Below, piece after piece: positions 1-7,050 of a stretch of 17,367 nucleotides of DNA. Location of the stretch: assembly GCA_900769545.1 (NCBI GenBank), contig CAAGGZ010000036.1:1-17367 (forward strand), given 5' to 3'. The DNA is from Clostridia bacterium (lineage in GTDB: Bacteria > Bacillota > Clostridia > Christensenellales > Borkfalkiaceae). The notes under the pieces were generated by a model, which saw only the letters and a list, made by a program, of their open reading frames with translations, was not told where the DNA came from and did not search any database. Both the position numbers and the translations under genes were made by a program. Position 1 is the first letter of the stretch, and each line of letters starts with the position of its first letter.

Positions 1-112
1 CGTCAATCCCGATTCTTTCGCAAAGCCCTTTCGCCAATACGCTTTCGTTGTCCATATCGAACAACTGGTATTTGAGCGAGGAACTACCAGCGTTTACAAC
101 AAGAATTTTCAT
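1..112 (-). CDS. ackA: Acetate kinase, N-terminal fragment (cut by window edge)
   Basis: Only the first 37 codons are visible; the gene runs off the left edge. The N-terminus reads MKILVVNAGSSSLKYQLFD, the hallmark start of acetate kinases, with the N-A-G-S-S-S-x-K phosphate-binding loop of the ASKHA fold. The enzyme reversibly converts acetate plus ATP to acetyl phosphate in the cytoplasm, and in fermenters it usually makes ATP from acetyl phosphate. The ATG at 110-112 is preceded by a good AAGGAG site (118-123, read leftward). It lies 46 bp downstream of the SGNH hydrolase stop with no terminator between them, so it probably belongs to the rhamnose operon. Acetate released by neighbouring esterases could feed it, but that link is inference. 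Identification is confident despite the short fragment. Confidence 0.9.
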   Translation of the reverse strand, partial: MKILVVNAGSSSLKYQLFDMDNESVLAKGLCERIGID

Positions 113-158
113 TTTATCTCCTTACATTCAATAAAGATTTTCGTTCAATTTAATTCGC

Positions 159-809
159 TTAATTGCCTAAAATTCGCTCGGGTATCTCAAAGAGTTCCGC
201 TTCCTTTTCGGCAAGCGTTGCTCTGTCAATATCCAATTTTTCACAGATACAGTCCACTACTTTATTCCCTACGAGCTTGATACCTGCCACAGTGTTAAAA
301 TGCGTCATATCCGACCAACACTCCTTAGGGGCATTTTTCGTTACCGAATACAAATCGTTGAACTCCACGCCGTACGGCTCCAACGTCCGCTTTGCAATTT
401 CGTTAAACTTCTCTATATCGGCATTGTATCTTTTATATTCATCGCCTACGTAACCTTCCTCTTGCACCCACGTACTCAATGCGAACACGATTTTGGCATT
501 CGGGAAAATTACTTTCATTCTTTTTATGATTTTTTCAAGGCTTTCGGCGTAGAATTCGGGGGAAGTGAACGTGTCGTCGCCGCAAATACGCAACACGTCC
601 CAAAGCCCTGCATTCCAATGCACTACGTCTACGTCGGTGGGTACGCCTTCACGCTGTTTCCAAACGTGCAACCAGCGCTGTACGAACTGCGCCATACCTG
701 CGTTTACGTCTTTGGGAGAATATACTTTTGCTACTCCCTCCAACATCGCCGCTACGTAACGCTCGTACCCCAAACGAATGGAGTCGCCGATTAAAAAGAC
801 CGTTTTCAT
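159..809 (-). CDS. Divergent cytoplasmic SGNH/GDSL-family hydrolase in rhamnose operon
   Basis: A 216-residue protein with no signal peptide, so probably cytoplasmic. Residues 8-10 are G-D-S, the SGNH nucleophile block, and D167-M-T-H170 is the C-terminal Asp-x-x-His pair, so the Ser-His-Asp triad looks intact. The usual block III GxND is instead N66-A-G-L-W-D71, with Trp where the oxyanion Asn normally sits; the Asn two positions before the Gly may substitute. SGNH enzymes of this size are usually carbohydrate or acyl esterases. The start is the ATG at 807-809, 4 bp after the rhaA stop. An in-frame TTG seven codons upstream would overlap rhaA and is less likely. The ribosome site is weak (AAAGAGA about 11 bp upstream), suggesting translational coupling to rhaA. 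The substrate is unknown; de-esterification of an acylated rhamnose compound is inferred from position only. Confidence 0.8.
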   Translation of the reverse strand: MKTVFLIGDSIRLGYERYVAAMLEGVAKVYSPKDVNAGMAQFVQRWLHVWKQREGVPTDVDVVHWNAGLWDVLRICGDDTFTSPEFYAESLEKIIKRMKVIFPNAKIVFALSTWVQEEGYVGDEYKRYNADIEKFNEIAKRTLEPYGVEFNDLYSVTKNAPKECWSDMTHFNTVAGIKLVGNKVVDCICEKLDIDRATLAEKEAELFEIPERILGN

Positions 810-813
810 AATT

Positions 814-2058
814 TTAGTTTCTCTTTGCAATTACTTCCGTTTCGAATTTTTCTACTTCGTTCCACCAATCTTCGCAAAGACCCTGACGCTTCAAATATTC
901 ATCCCAAACGTCACAGAAAGGCAAGTATTTCACTCTTTCGTGCATATAGAATACTTTCGTGAAGTTACCTTCGTCCTGCAATTTCTTCATTTCCGCATAG
1001 GGTTGAAGAATTGCGGAGAGCAACGCCTTCTGCATAGAGCGAACGCCCGTTACCCAAGCGCAGAGACGGTTGATGCTTGCGTCGAAGTAGTCAAGCGCAA
1101 CGATAACTTTATCGTCTGCGTCGTTACGAATGATTTCTTTGGAAAGTTCTTTAAGCTCATCGTCCACTACGATTACGTGGTCGCTATCCCATCTTACGGG
1201 ACGGGAAACGTGGAGCTGTACTTTATCATAGAAAGCAAGCATAGAAGGAATCTTATCGGAAACCACTTCCGTAGGGTGATAATGACCCGTATCAAGCAAA
1301 CAGCAGATGCCGCGCGTTGCAGCGTAGTTCTGATAGAATTCGTTGCTGCCCACCGTGTAGCTTTCTACACCGATACCGAACACCTTGCTTTCTACTGCGG
1401 GGATAACCCATTCCTTATCATAGCCTTCCAAAACTTCGTCCAAGGACTTCTTCAAACGAAGACGGGGACCAAGTCTGTCCGCAGGAATATCTTTCGTACC
1501 GTCGGGTACCCAGAGGTTGACGCAGCAAGGGCTACCCATTGCCTTACCGATTTCCGCAGCAATCTTCATACAAGCCTTACCGTGGTTCACCCAGAATTTT
1601 CTTACGTTTTCATCGGGAGAGGAAAGAGACAAGCCGTCTTTCATCATAGGATGGGAGAACCAAGTGGGGTTGAAGTCCACGCCGTCAAGCCCGTTTTCTT
1701 TTGCCCATTTTACCCAAGGCTCGAAATGCTTATATTCGTATGCGTCACGGTCTACTTTACCCTTATCGTCGCCAAGGATTGCATAGCAAGCGTGTACGTT
1801 TACACGCTTTTTACCGGGCATAAGCTTGAACGCTCTCGTAAGGTCTGCGAACAATTCTTCGGGGTTTCTTGCTCTGCCGGGGTAGTTACCCGTCGTCTGA
1901 ATACCGCCCGAAAGGGAGTCGCTGCCGTCAAAACCGATTACGTCGTCGCCCTGCCAGCAGTGAACGCTGACGGAGAGCTTGGAAAGTCTTTCCATTGCCG
2001 CTTCGGTATCAACGCCGTATTGTGCGTAGATCTTTTTTGCTTCTTCGTATCTGGACAT
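814..2058 (-). CDS. rhaA: L-rhamnose isomerase
   Basis: A 414-residue protein, close to the usual ~419, converting L-rhamnose to L-rhamnulose in the first step of cytoplasmic rhamnose catabolism. Family signatures are HCWQGDDV (33-40), SGGIQTTGNYPG (50-61), VESKxFGIGxESYTVGSNEFY (from about 222) and QLHVSRPVRWDSDH (281-294). The divalent-metal ligands expected from the E. coli enzyme are present: E223, D256, H259, H283, D291, D293 and D323. The ATG at 2058 has an AAAGGAG site 8 bp upstream. It follows the GDSL hydrolase by 28 bp and precedes the second SGNH gene by 4 bp, so it is in the middle of the operon. Everything expected of an active enzyme is visible. Confidence 0.97.
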   Translation of the reverse strand: MSRYEEAKKIYAQYGVDTEAAMERLSKLSVSVHCWQGDDVIGFDGSDSLSGGIQTTGNYPGRARNPEELFADLTRAFKLMPGKKRVNVHACYAILGDDKGKVDRDAYEYKHFEPWVKWAKENGLDGVDFNPTWFSHPMMKDGLSLSSPDENVRKFWVNHGKACMKIAAEIGKAMGSPCCVNLWVPDGTKDIPADRLGPRLRLKKSLDEVLEGYDKEWVIPAVESKVFGIGVESYTVGSNEFYQNYAATRGICCLLDTGHYHPTEVVSDKIPSMLAFYDKVQLHVSRPVRWDSDHVIVVDDELKELSKEIIRNDADDKVIVALDYFDASINRLCAWVTGVRSMQKALLSAILQPYAEMKKLQDEGNFTKVFYMHERVKYLPFCDVWDEYLKRQGLCEDWWNEVEKFETEVIAKRN

Positions 2059-2086
2059 AAAAATATCTCCTTTATTTATATCTTTT

Positions 2087-2719
2087 TTATTTTATTTCTT
2101 TAAATTTTTTCAACCATTCGGTTGCGATGAGCTTCGCGCCTGCGGGAGCAGGATGCACGCCGTCGTACAAATAATTTTCCACCCCGTACTTTTGCGCCGC
2201 TTCGTCAAACTTTTCCTGTAAGGGTACGAAATACGCGCCGTAATCTTCGGCTATCTTTTTCACAACCTTTGCGTATTCCTTTACTTGAAGGAAATGTTGC
2301 CATCTTTCTTCGCCGTTCGTCGCTTCGCCTTCTAAAATGAAAGGCTCGCAAAGGATAATTTTCAAATCGGGCAATTTTGCTTTCGTATCTTCAACTAGCA
2401 TACGATATACTTTTTCAAAACGGTCAATCTCCACACCGTTTTGCGAACCCCAATCGTGCCATACGTCGTTGACGCCGATGAGAACGCTCAATACGTCGGG
2501 TTTATGGTTCCACACGTCCGCTTTGATTCGAGCATACAAATCTACAATTCGATTTCCGCTGATACCTCGATTGATAATTTGATATTCATTCGGATTGTTG
2601 TAATGCAATTCCCCTGCGATAAAGTTGGGATAACCTACGCCCATTTTAAAAGCAGGATGTTCTTCTTCTCTGTGTCTACCCATATCGGTGATGGAATCAC
2701 CGTAGAAAAGAATTTTCAC
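2087..2719 (-). CDS. Cytoplasmic SGNH/GDSL hydrolase, canonical motifs, in rhamnose operon
   Basis: A 210-residue protein without a signal peptide. All four SGNH blocks are canonical: GDSITD with S9, RGISGNR (51-57) supplying the oxyanion Gly, IGVNDVWHD (81-89) with N84, and D186-GVH189. This is the pattern of bacterial carbohydrate esterases and acylhydrolases, such as rhamnogalacturonan acetylesterase-like enzymes. The start codon is GTG (2717-2719), three bases after the rhaB stop, with an AGAGG site inside the last rhaB codons, so translation is coupled. Its place between rhaB and rhaA points to an acylated rhamnose derivative as substrate, but the acyl group and whether the ester is on free sugar or an oligosaccharide cannot be read from sequence. 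It differs clearly from the second SGNH protein of the operon, so the two are not a recent duplication. Confidence 0.9.
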   Translation of the reverse strand: MKILFYGDSITDMGRHREEEHPAFKMGVGYPNFIAGELHYNNPNEYQIINRGISGNRIVDLYARIKADVWNHKPDVLSVLIGVNDVWHDWGSQNGVEIDRFEKVYRMLVEDTKAKLPDLKIILCEPFILEGEATNGEERWQHFLQVKEYAKVVKKIAEDYGAYFVPLQEKFDEAAQKYGVENYLYDGVHPAPAGAKLIATEWLKKFKEIK

Positions 2720-2722
2720 CTC

Positions 2723-4105
2723 TTATACCTCTGCAATATCAAAGGAACGGGTAATAATCTCCCTCCCCTCTTTCACGTCGGCAATATCGCCGCCGCCAAT
2801 CATCTGCATCATCAAGTTACCGATTGCCGTACCTTCCGCAGGACCCGCAATAACTTTCTTGCCCGTGTACTTCATCGTCAATTCGTTCAGGAACTTGTTG
2901 TTACTGCCGCCGCCGATAATATTCAGCGTATCGTACGTTTCGCCCGTTACGCCTTCCAACGCCTTCAACGCGATGTCGTAGTATCTTGCAAGGTTGTCGT
3001 AAATCACATACGCCATTTCGCCAATCGTCAATTCCTTGCCAACCGCCGCGTTGATTTCCGCCGTCATATTTTCGGGAGCGAGGAATCTTTGATCGTTTAC
3101 GTCGATTTGGTAACTTACGGGATTTGCTTTCGCCATTTCCACGAGCTCCGCAAAGCTGTACTTATCGTCGATTTCATGACGAACTTGCTGAATCATCCAA
3201 AGCCCCATGATATTGATTTGCAAACGTACTTGATTTTTGATACTGCCTTCGTTGGAATAGCCTGCGTCCAAAGCGCTCTTGGAAGTGTGCGCCTTATTCT
3301 GTTCTACGCCAAGAAGCGACCAAGTACCGCTGGAAATATACGGCGTCTGCGCCTTTAAGGGAGCCGCCAATACCGCGCTTGCCGTGTCGTGCGTTGCAGG
3401 AAGCATAACCTTCGCTTTATAGCCTACGATAGCCGCTACTTCGTCGGAAAATTCTCCAACTTCCGTGCCGGGCTGCGTAAGCTCGCCGAAAAGTTCCTTC
3501 TTATAACCGAGCTTTTCAAGAATTTCCTCATCCCAAGTATGCGTTTCCGCATTGACCATACCCGTCGTCGTTGCGTTGCAGTATTCCTGCTTCTTCACGC
3601 CCGTCAAACGGAAATGGAAGTAATCAGGAAGCATTAAGAAGGATTTTGCTTTTGCCATTCTGCCTGACTTCACGTCGTCAAGGAGCTGATATACCGTATT
3701 AAACGAAGCAAACGCAATACCCGTCTTTGCAAACAATTTTTCAAAGTCGATTACGTCGTGTACCGCAGGGATTGTCGCTTCCGTTCTGGAATCACGGTAG
3801 CAGTAAATACCGCCAATCGCTTCATCGTTTTCATCCAAAAGCGCATAATCTACGCCCCACGTATCAATGCCTACCGCATAAGGCGTTTTACCGAGTTCTT
3901 TCGCTTTCTTCAAGCCGTTGAGAATTTCGGTAAACAAACGCTCGTGCGTCCACATCAAGTGCTTTTCCCCATCGCAGCCCGTCAACATTTCAGGGCCGTT
4001 TTGGAAACGGTAAATTTCTTCCGTAATCATTTTGCCATTTTCCAAATGCGCTACAATATGACGTCCCGAGGATGCGCCAATATCCACTGCAAGATAATAT
4101 CTCAT
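2723..4105 (-). CDS. rhaB: Rhamnulokinase
   Basis: A 460-residue FGGY-family sugar kinase phosphorylating L-rhamnulose at O1 with ATP in the cytoplasm. The N-terminal phosphate-binding loop is AVDIGASSGRH (6-16). The sugar-binding segment GIDTWGVDY spans 79-87. The motif PATHDTASAV holds the catalytic-base Asp at 240. SSGTWSLLG (258-266) and NIIGGGSNNKFLNELT (395-410) are the C-terminal nucleotide-binding signatures. The start is taken at ATG 4103-4105 because AAGGAG (4112-4117) lies 6 bp upstream; an in-frame ATG nine codons earlier (4132) has no ribosome site. This is the first gene of the leftward operon, driven by the promoter at 4196-4224, with a repeat in its leader at 4131-4150 that may be the operator for the divergent DeoR-type repressor. 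rhaD (rhamnulose-1-phosphate aldolase) is not adjacent. Confidence 0.96.
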   Translation of the reverse strand: MRYYLAVDIGASSGRHIVAHLENGKMITEEIYRFQNGPEMLTGCDGEKHLMWTHERLFTEILNGLKKAKELGKTPYAVGIDTWGVDYALLDENDEAIGGIYCYRDSRTEATIPAVHDVIDFEKLFAKTGIAFASFNTVYQLLDDVKSGRMAKAKSFLMLPDYFHFRLTGVKKQEYCNATTTGMVNAETHTWDEEILEKLGYKKELFGELTQPGTEVGEFSDEVAAIVGYKAKVMLPATHDTASAVLAAPLKAQTPYISSGTWSLLGVEQNKAHTSKSALDAGYSNEGSIKNQVRLQINIMGLWMIQQVRHEIDDKYSFAELVEMAKANPVSYQIDVNDQRFLAPENMTAEINAAVGKELTIGEMAYVIYDNLARYYDIALKALEGVTGETYDTLNIIGGGSNNKFLNELTMKYTGKKVIAGPAEGTAIGNLMMQMIGGGDIADVKEGREIITRSFDIAEV

Positions 4106-4130
4106 CGAATTCTCCTTGTTTGCTTTTTTC

Positions 4131-4150
4131 ATTTTTGCGCGTTTTTGCTC
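4131..4150 (-). promoter_or_regulatory. Candidate operator: two 10-bp repeats in the rhaB leader
   Basis: Read leftward, the rhaB leader contains GAGCAAAAAC followed directly by GCGCAAAAAT. The same pair, as GAGCATAAAC then GCGCAAAATG, occurs in the leader of the divergent regulator gene, in the same orientation relative to transcription. It sits about 40-60 bp after the predicted rhaB start site, consistent with roadblock-type repression. Assignment to the adjacent DeoR-family repressor is inference. Confidence 0.55.
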
Positions 4151-4195
4151 GTTTCCTAAAAAGCTCGCAATCCGCCTATTCTTTTTTCATCCTAC

Positions 4196-4224
4196 ATTAT
4201 ATCACAAATTTTTTCTCTTGTCTA
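4196..4224 (-). promoter_or_regulatory. Predicted sigma-A promoter of the rhamnose operon
   Basis: On the minus strand TAGACA (4219-4224) and TATAAT (4196-4201) are separated by exactly 17 bp, with an upstream TATATA tract. It is the only good promoter in front of rhaB and gives a leader of roughly 85 nt. Confidence 0.75.
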
Positions 4225-4239
4225 TATATGTGCGAAAGA

Positions 4240-4268
4240 TTGACAAAAAAAATTTTTTATGATACAAT
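4240..4268 (+). promoter_or_regulatory. Predicted sigma-A promoter of the DeoR-family regulator
   Basis: A perfect TTGACA (4240-4245), a 17-bp AT-rich spacer and TACAAT (4263-4268). The -35 boxes of this promoter and the rhaB promoter are only 15 bp apart on opposite strands, so binding here could control both. Confidence 0.78.
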
Positions 4269-4270
4269 AT

Positions 4271-4310
4271 GAACATAAATGAGCATAAACGCGCAAAATG
4301 AGCGCAAATT
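4271..4310 (+). repeat. Four tandem ~10-bp direct repeats, candidate operator
   Basis: Consecutive 10-mers read GAACATAAAT, GAGCATAAAC, GCGCAAAATG and AGCGCAAATT, all variants of a RRCRYAAAY-like unit spaced one helical turn apart (the last is shifted by one base). They start immediately after the -10 box, overlapping the predicted transcription start. Two related units lie in the rhaB leader. DeoR-family repressors often bind short repeated half-sites, so autoregulation plus control of the rhamnose operon is the likely role. Confidence 0.6.
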
Positions 4311-4330
4311 CTCATATAAAGGAGCTAAAA

Positions 4331-5068
4331 ATGGCACTTACCGAACGACAAAACGAGATTTTAAAGACTCTGAAAGAAAACAAGACGGCTGTTGTGTCCG
4401 TTCTCGCCCAAAATTTATACGTTAGCGAAGCCACTATTCGCCGTGATTTGGCGGAAATGAAGAGTATGGGACTTATCGAACGCAGCCACGGCGGCGCATT
4501 ACTTCCCGAAAATGCGGAAGAAATTTCCATCTTTTTCCGTATGGAGAAAAACGCCAGCGAAAAGGAACGCGCCGCGACGAAGGCTCTGCCCTATATTCCT
4601 CCGTTTAAGTCGGTTTTCATCGACAGTTCCTCTACGGCGCTTGCCTTGGCGGAGCGTATCGATTTGAACTACAAAACGGTAGTCACGAACAATTTACAGA
4701 CGGCGATTCAGCTTTCTAAAAAGCCGAATATCAACCTGATTTTATTGGGCGGAAGCGTGCATTTCAACACCAATTCCACAACGGGGAGCTGGACGGCAAA
4801 GCAAATCGAAGATTTCGCCTTCGACCTTGTTATCTCCTCTTGCGCCGCCGTCATAGGAAGCGACTCCTTCGAGCGTTCGCTCGACCAAAAGGAAATCAAA
4901 CGAGCGGCGTTTGAACGCTGTCAGAAAAAGATACTGCTCATCGACCACACCAAATTCACCTCGCACGGCACTTATCGTCTTTGTCCGTTGAGCGACTACG
5001 ATTTGGTCGTGACGGACGTTCCGCCGCCCGAAGGACAGGACTTAACGAGCGTCAAATGGATATATTAA
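4331..5068 (+). CDS. DeoR-family transcriptional repressor, probably of rhamnose genes
   Basis: A 245-residue protein. Residues 1-56 form the DeoR-type winged helix: MALTERQNEIL start, recognition helix VSEATIRRDLAEM (31-43) and the wing RSHGGA (51-56). The rest is the DeoRC sugar-phosphate sensor, an inactive phosphosugar-isomerase fold, with D98-SSST, TNN (119-121), LLGG (138-141) and the C-terminal IDHTKF (204-209). It lies divergent from rhaB, so it most likely represses the rhamnose operon and is released by a phosphorylated intermediate such as rhamnulose 1-phosphate; the ligand is inference. The start is the ATG at 4331 because AAAGGAG (4318-4324) sits just upstream; an ATG at 4298 lies inside the repeat array and lacks a ribosome site. 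Nothing in it looks broken. Confidence 0.93.
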   Translation: MALTERQNEILKTLKENKTAVVSVLAQNLYVSEATIRRDLAEMKSMGLIERSHGGALLPENAEEISIFFRMEKNASEKERAATKALPYIPPFKSVFIDSSSTALALAERIDLNYKTVVTNNLQTAIQLSKKPNINLILLGGSVHFNTNSTTGSWTAKQIEDFAFDLVISSCAAVIGSDSFERSLDQKEIKRAAFERCQKKILLIDHTKFTSHGTYRLCPLSDYDLVVTDVPPPEGQDLTSVKWIY

Positions 5069-5092
5069 ACTAAAAATTTTTTCGTTTTTTAC

Positions 5093-5121
5093 TTGATTTA
5101 TTAGATAAAATGTACTATAAT
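5093..5121 (+). promoter_or_regulatory. Predicted promoter of the PHP-domain gene
   Basis: TTGATT (5093-5098), a 17-bp spacer and a perfect TATAAT (5116-5121). The predicted start near 5128 gives a leader of only about 14 nt before the ATG at 5142, just long enough for the AGAGG site at 5130-5134. Confidence 0.72.
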
Positions 5122-5141
5122 AAGCCGTGAGAGGTTATACT

Positions 5142-5888
5142 ATGATTCAAGATTTACACGCTCATACCTATTATTCCTTCTGTTCGCAGGATAAGCCCGA
5201 AACGGTGATTGAAACCGCTATTGCAGGCGGCATACAGCAATTCGGTCTTTGCGACCATAACTACGGCGTGGGTTGCGCCCGCGTAGATTTTTGTTGGGAT
5301 AAAGGCACGCAGCTCAATGCCGACTACGGCAAAACCTTGGTGCGTTATTACGACCACATGAATCTTTTACGCGACAAATATGCAAAAAGGATAAAGATAC
5401 TTTGCGGCATTGAAGTTTGTACCCTTAAAGGGAAAGACAGTTATGCTCTGCCCACAAATGCAGACGTGTCCTTTTTCGACTTTGCGTTGGTTGAAAATCT
5501 CGACCATCCTATGTCGATTGCAAACGGTGATATTTTTGCGTATGCCAAACGGCTCAACTGCCCTACGGGTATTGCGCATACGGATATGTTTAAGTTTATC
5601 GACTCCATCGGGGAAGACCCCTATCGCTATTTCCGACGCTTGGCAGAGGCAGGGATATTCTGGGAATTGAACGTTAATTATGACAGTATTCATAACTTCC
5701 GTAATCACGACTATGTCAATGAGTTTTTCAGAAACAAAGCGCAACAAGACGTCGTTAAAAAATCGGGCGTAAAATTATCCGTTGGATTTGACAGTCACGC
5801 CGCAAAAGAATATAAGGCGCAACGTGTACATACGACCTGTAAGCTTTTGAAAGACTTAGGACTCCACCTCGTTTTTGAAAGTAGATAA
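5142..5888 (+). CDS. PHP-domain metal-dependent phosphoesterase
   Basis: A 248-residue cytoplasmic protein of the polymerase-and-histidinol-phosphatase superfamily. Metal-ligand motifs appear in family order: H6-A-H8 at the N-terminus, D38-H39, E91, H122, H146 in GIAHTD, and D217-S-H219 near the C-terminus. This set fits a trinuclear metal phosphatase such as histidinol phosphatase (HisK-type) or related sugar/nucleotide phosphatases. No histidine-biosynthesis genes are nearby, so the substrate is undetermined. The start is the ATG at 5142 with AGAGG at 5130-5134; an in-frame GTG at 5127 coincides with the predicted transcription start and is unlikely. It has its own promoter downstream of the DeoR-family gene and ends just before a strong bidirectional terminator, so it is probably a single-gene unit. 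Confidence 0.85.
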   Translation: MIQDLHAHTYYSFCSQDKPETVIETAIAGGIQQFGLCDHNYGVGCARVDFCWDKGTQLNADYGKTLVRYYDHMNLLRDKYAKRIKILCGIEVCTLKGKDSYALPTNADVSFFDFALVENLDHPMSIANGDIFAYAKRLNCPTGIAHTDMFKFIDSIGEDPYRYFRRLAEAGIFWELNVNYDSIHNFRNHDYVNEFFRNKAQQDVVKKSGVKLSVGFDSHAAKEYKAQRVHTTCKLLKDLGLHLVFESR

Positions 5889-5904
5889 AACCAAATTAAC
5901 GTTA

Positions 5905-5930
5905 AAAAACTCCCTCGAAAGGGAGTTTTT
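5905..5930. terminator. Bidirectional rho-independent terminator
   Basis: An 11-bp perfect stem (5905-5915 with 5920-5930; core ACTCCCT/AGGGAGT) closes a CGAA loop and is flanked by A-runs on the left and T-runs on the right. Both strands therefore have a hairpin plus U-tract. It lies between the PHP gene (ends 5888) and the convergent SPFH gene (ends 5945) and can serve both. Confidence 0.93.
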
Positions 5931-5944
5931 CTTTTTGCTTTTTA

Positions 5945-7036
5945 TTAGAGCTTTGTACCGCATTCGCCGCAGAATTTTTGAGTAGGTGCCCAAACCTGTC
6001 CGCAGGAAGAACACTTCTTTTCCATCTTCGCGCCACATTCGCCGCAGAACTTCTGCCCAGCCGCTACCGAGCTGCCGCAAGCAGGACAAGGGATTCCGCC
6101 TACCGCTTGCACAGGCTGTGGCGTTGCAGGTTGCATAGGTTGTTGCGCAGGCTGTTGCTGTTGCGCAGGCGTCATCATATCGCCAAACGTATCAAGGACG
6201 TTTTTCGCCATATTCATACCAACGCCGAACTCAAGCCCCATCGCCGCCACTGAACCAGATGTTCCAGCGTTATCGATGTATTTGTCCATCATATCCAACT
6301 TACGTTCCTGTACGTAAATATGTTCGCCAAGCGCATATTTTTCCTTCATCTTCTTGAGATTTTCGTAATCGGATTCAGGAGGATTGATTGTTTCAATGGT
6401 AAGATTGGTAATCTCGATACCGTATCTTTCAAACTCTTTGCTGACCTGTTCCGTACAGATACGAGAGAGCTCCGTCATATACGCGGTAACGTCTAAGAAG
6501 GACATTTTCTTTTCAATCATAAACTTAGAAATGACCGACTTAATATGGGATACCAAAATACCGTTGAAATAGGAATTGATAAACGTATACGTAAACAAGG
6601 AATCGGTAGGCGCAGAGCCGAGCAATTCCCCTACGAACAAACGAGAATCCACCACGCGGAGCCCATAATGCCCGTGCGAACGGATGGACACGATGATGCC
6701 GTACTTAGGGTCTTCCAACTGGAAGGGCGTTGCCGTACCCCAAGTCATATCCAATTTGGACGCTTTGTTGATATAGAAAACTTCTGCCGTGAAGGGCGTT
6801 TTGCAGCCAAAAGGCATATTAACAAGCTTTCTTAAAATAGGCAAGTTGCCCGTATGTAACGTATGCGTACCTTCTTTGAATGCGTCTGCGATTGCGCCGC
6901 CTTTTATAAATACCGCCTCTTGACTGGGATTTACAATAAGCTGCGTACCCAACATAAATTCTTGACCGGGGTATTTATAAGCAATCCAGGCTTTTCCGTC
7001 TTTTAATCCGTCAAATTTAATAATATCAATAGCCAT
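5945..7036 (-). CDS. SPFH/Band-7 protein with two C-terminal zinc ribbons (YdjI-like)
   Basis: A 363-residue protein. The N-terminal two thirds match the SPFH 'virion core protein' group typified by Bacillus YdjI: YKYPGQEFMLGTQLIVNPSQEAVF near the start, then a beta-rich core and a helical stretch after YGIEITNLTIETINPP. A Gln/Pro/Ala-rich linker (MTPAQQQQPAQQP onward) leads to two zinc ribbons, C317-x2-C320/C331-x2-C334 and C342-x2-C345/C356-x2-C359, both with a KFCGECG knuckle. SPFH proteins oligomerise on the inner membrane face and organise microdomains. There is no obvious transmembrane helix, so membrane contact may be peripheral or through partners. The ATG has an AAGGAGAG site 8 bp upstream and lies 14 bp after the TIR gene, making it last in the four-gene operon. 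In Bacillus, YdjI works with YdjG/YdjH to attach PspA to the membrane; no pspA is in this window. Confidence 0.88.
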   Translation of the reverse strand: MAIDIIKFDGLKDGKAWIAYKYPGQEFMLGTQLIVNPSQEAVFIKGGAIADAFKEGTHTLHTGNLPILRKLVNMPFGCKTPFTAEVFYINKASKLDMTWGTATPFQLEDPKYGIIVSIRSHGHYGLRVVDSRLFVGELLGSAPTDSLFTYTFINSYFNGILVSHIKSVISKFMIEKKMSFLDVTAYMTELSRICTEQVSKEFERYGIEITNLTIETINPPESDYENLKKMKEKYALGEHIYVQERKLDMMDKYIDNAGTSGSVAAMGLEFGVGMNMAKNVLDTFGDMMTPAQQQQPAQQPMQPATPQPVQAVGGIPCPACGSSVAAGQKFCGECGAKMEKKCSSCGQVWAPTQKFCGECGTKL

Positions 7037-7050
7037 AAATCAAACTCTCC

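Noticed and set aside
778..2103. Long plus-strand open frame (about 440 codons) opposite rhaA
   Set aside because: It is fully antisense to an unmistakable rhaA, has no recognisable domain or ribosome site, and its composition is typical of a shadow frame.
4106..4132. Upstream ATG of rhaB at 4132
   Set aside because: It has no ribosome site and lies in the candidate operator, whereas the ATG at 4105 has AAGGAG at ideal spacing and begins directly with the conserved kinase N-terminus.
5069..5092. Terminator after the DeoR-family gene
   Set aside because: Only A- and T-runs without a GC stem; too weak to call, so some read-through into the PHP gene is possible.
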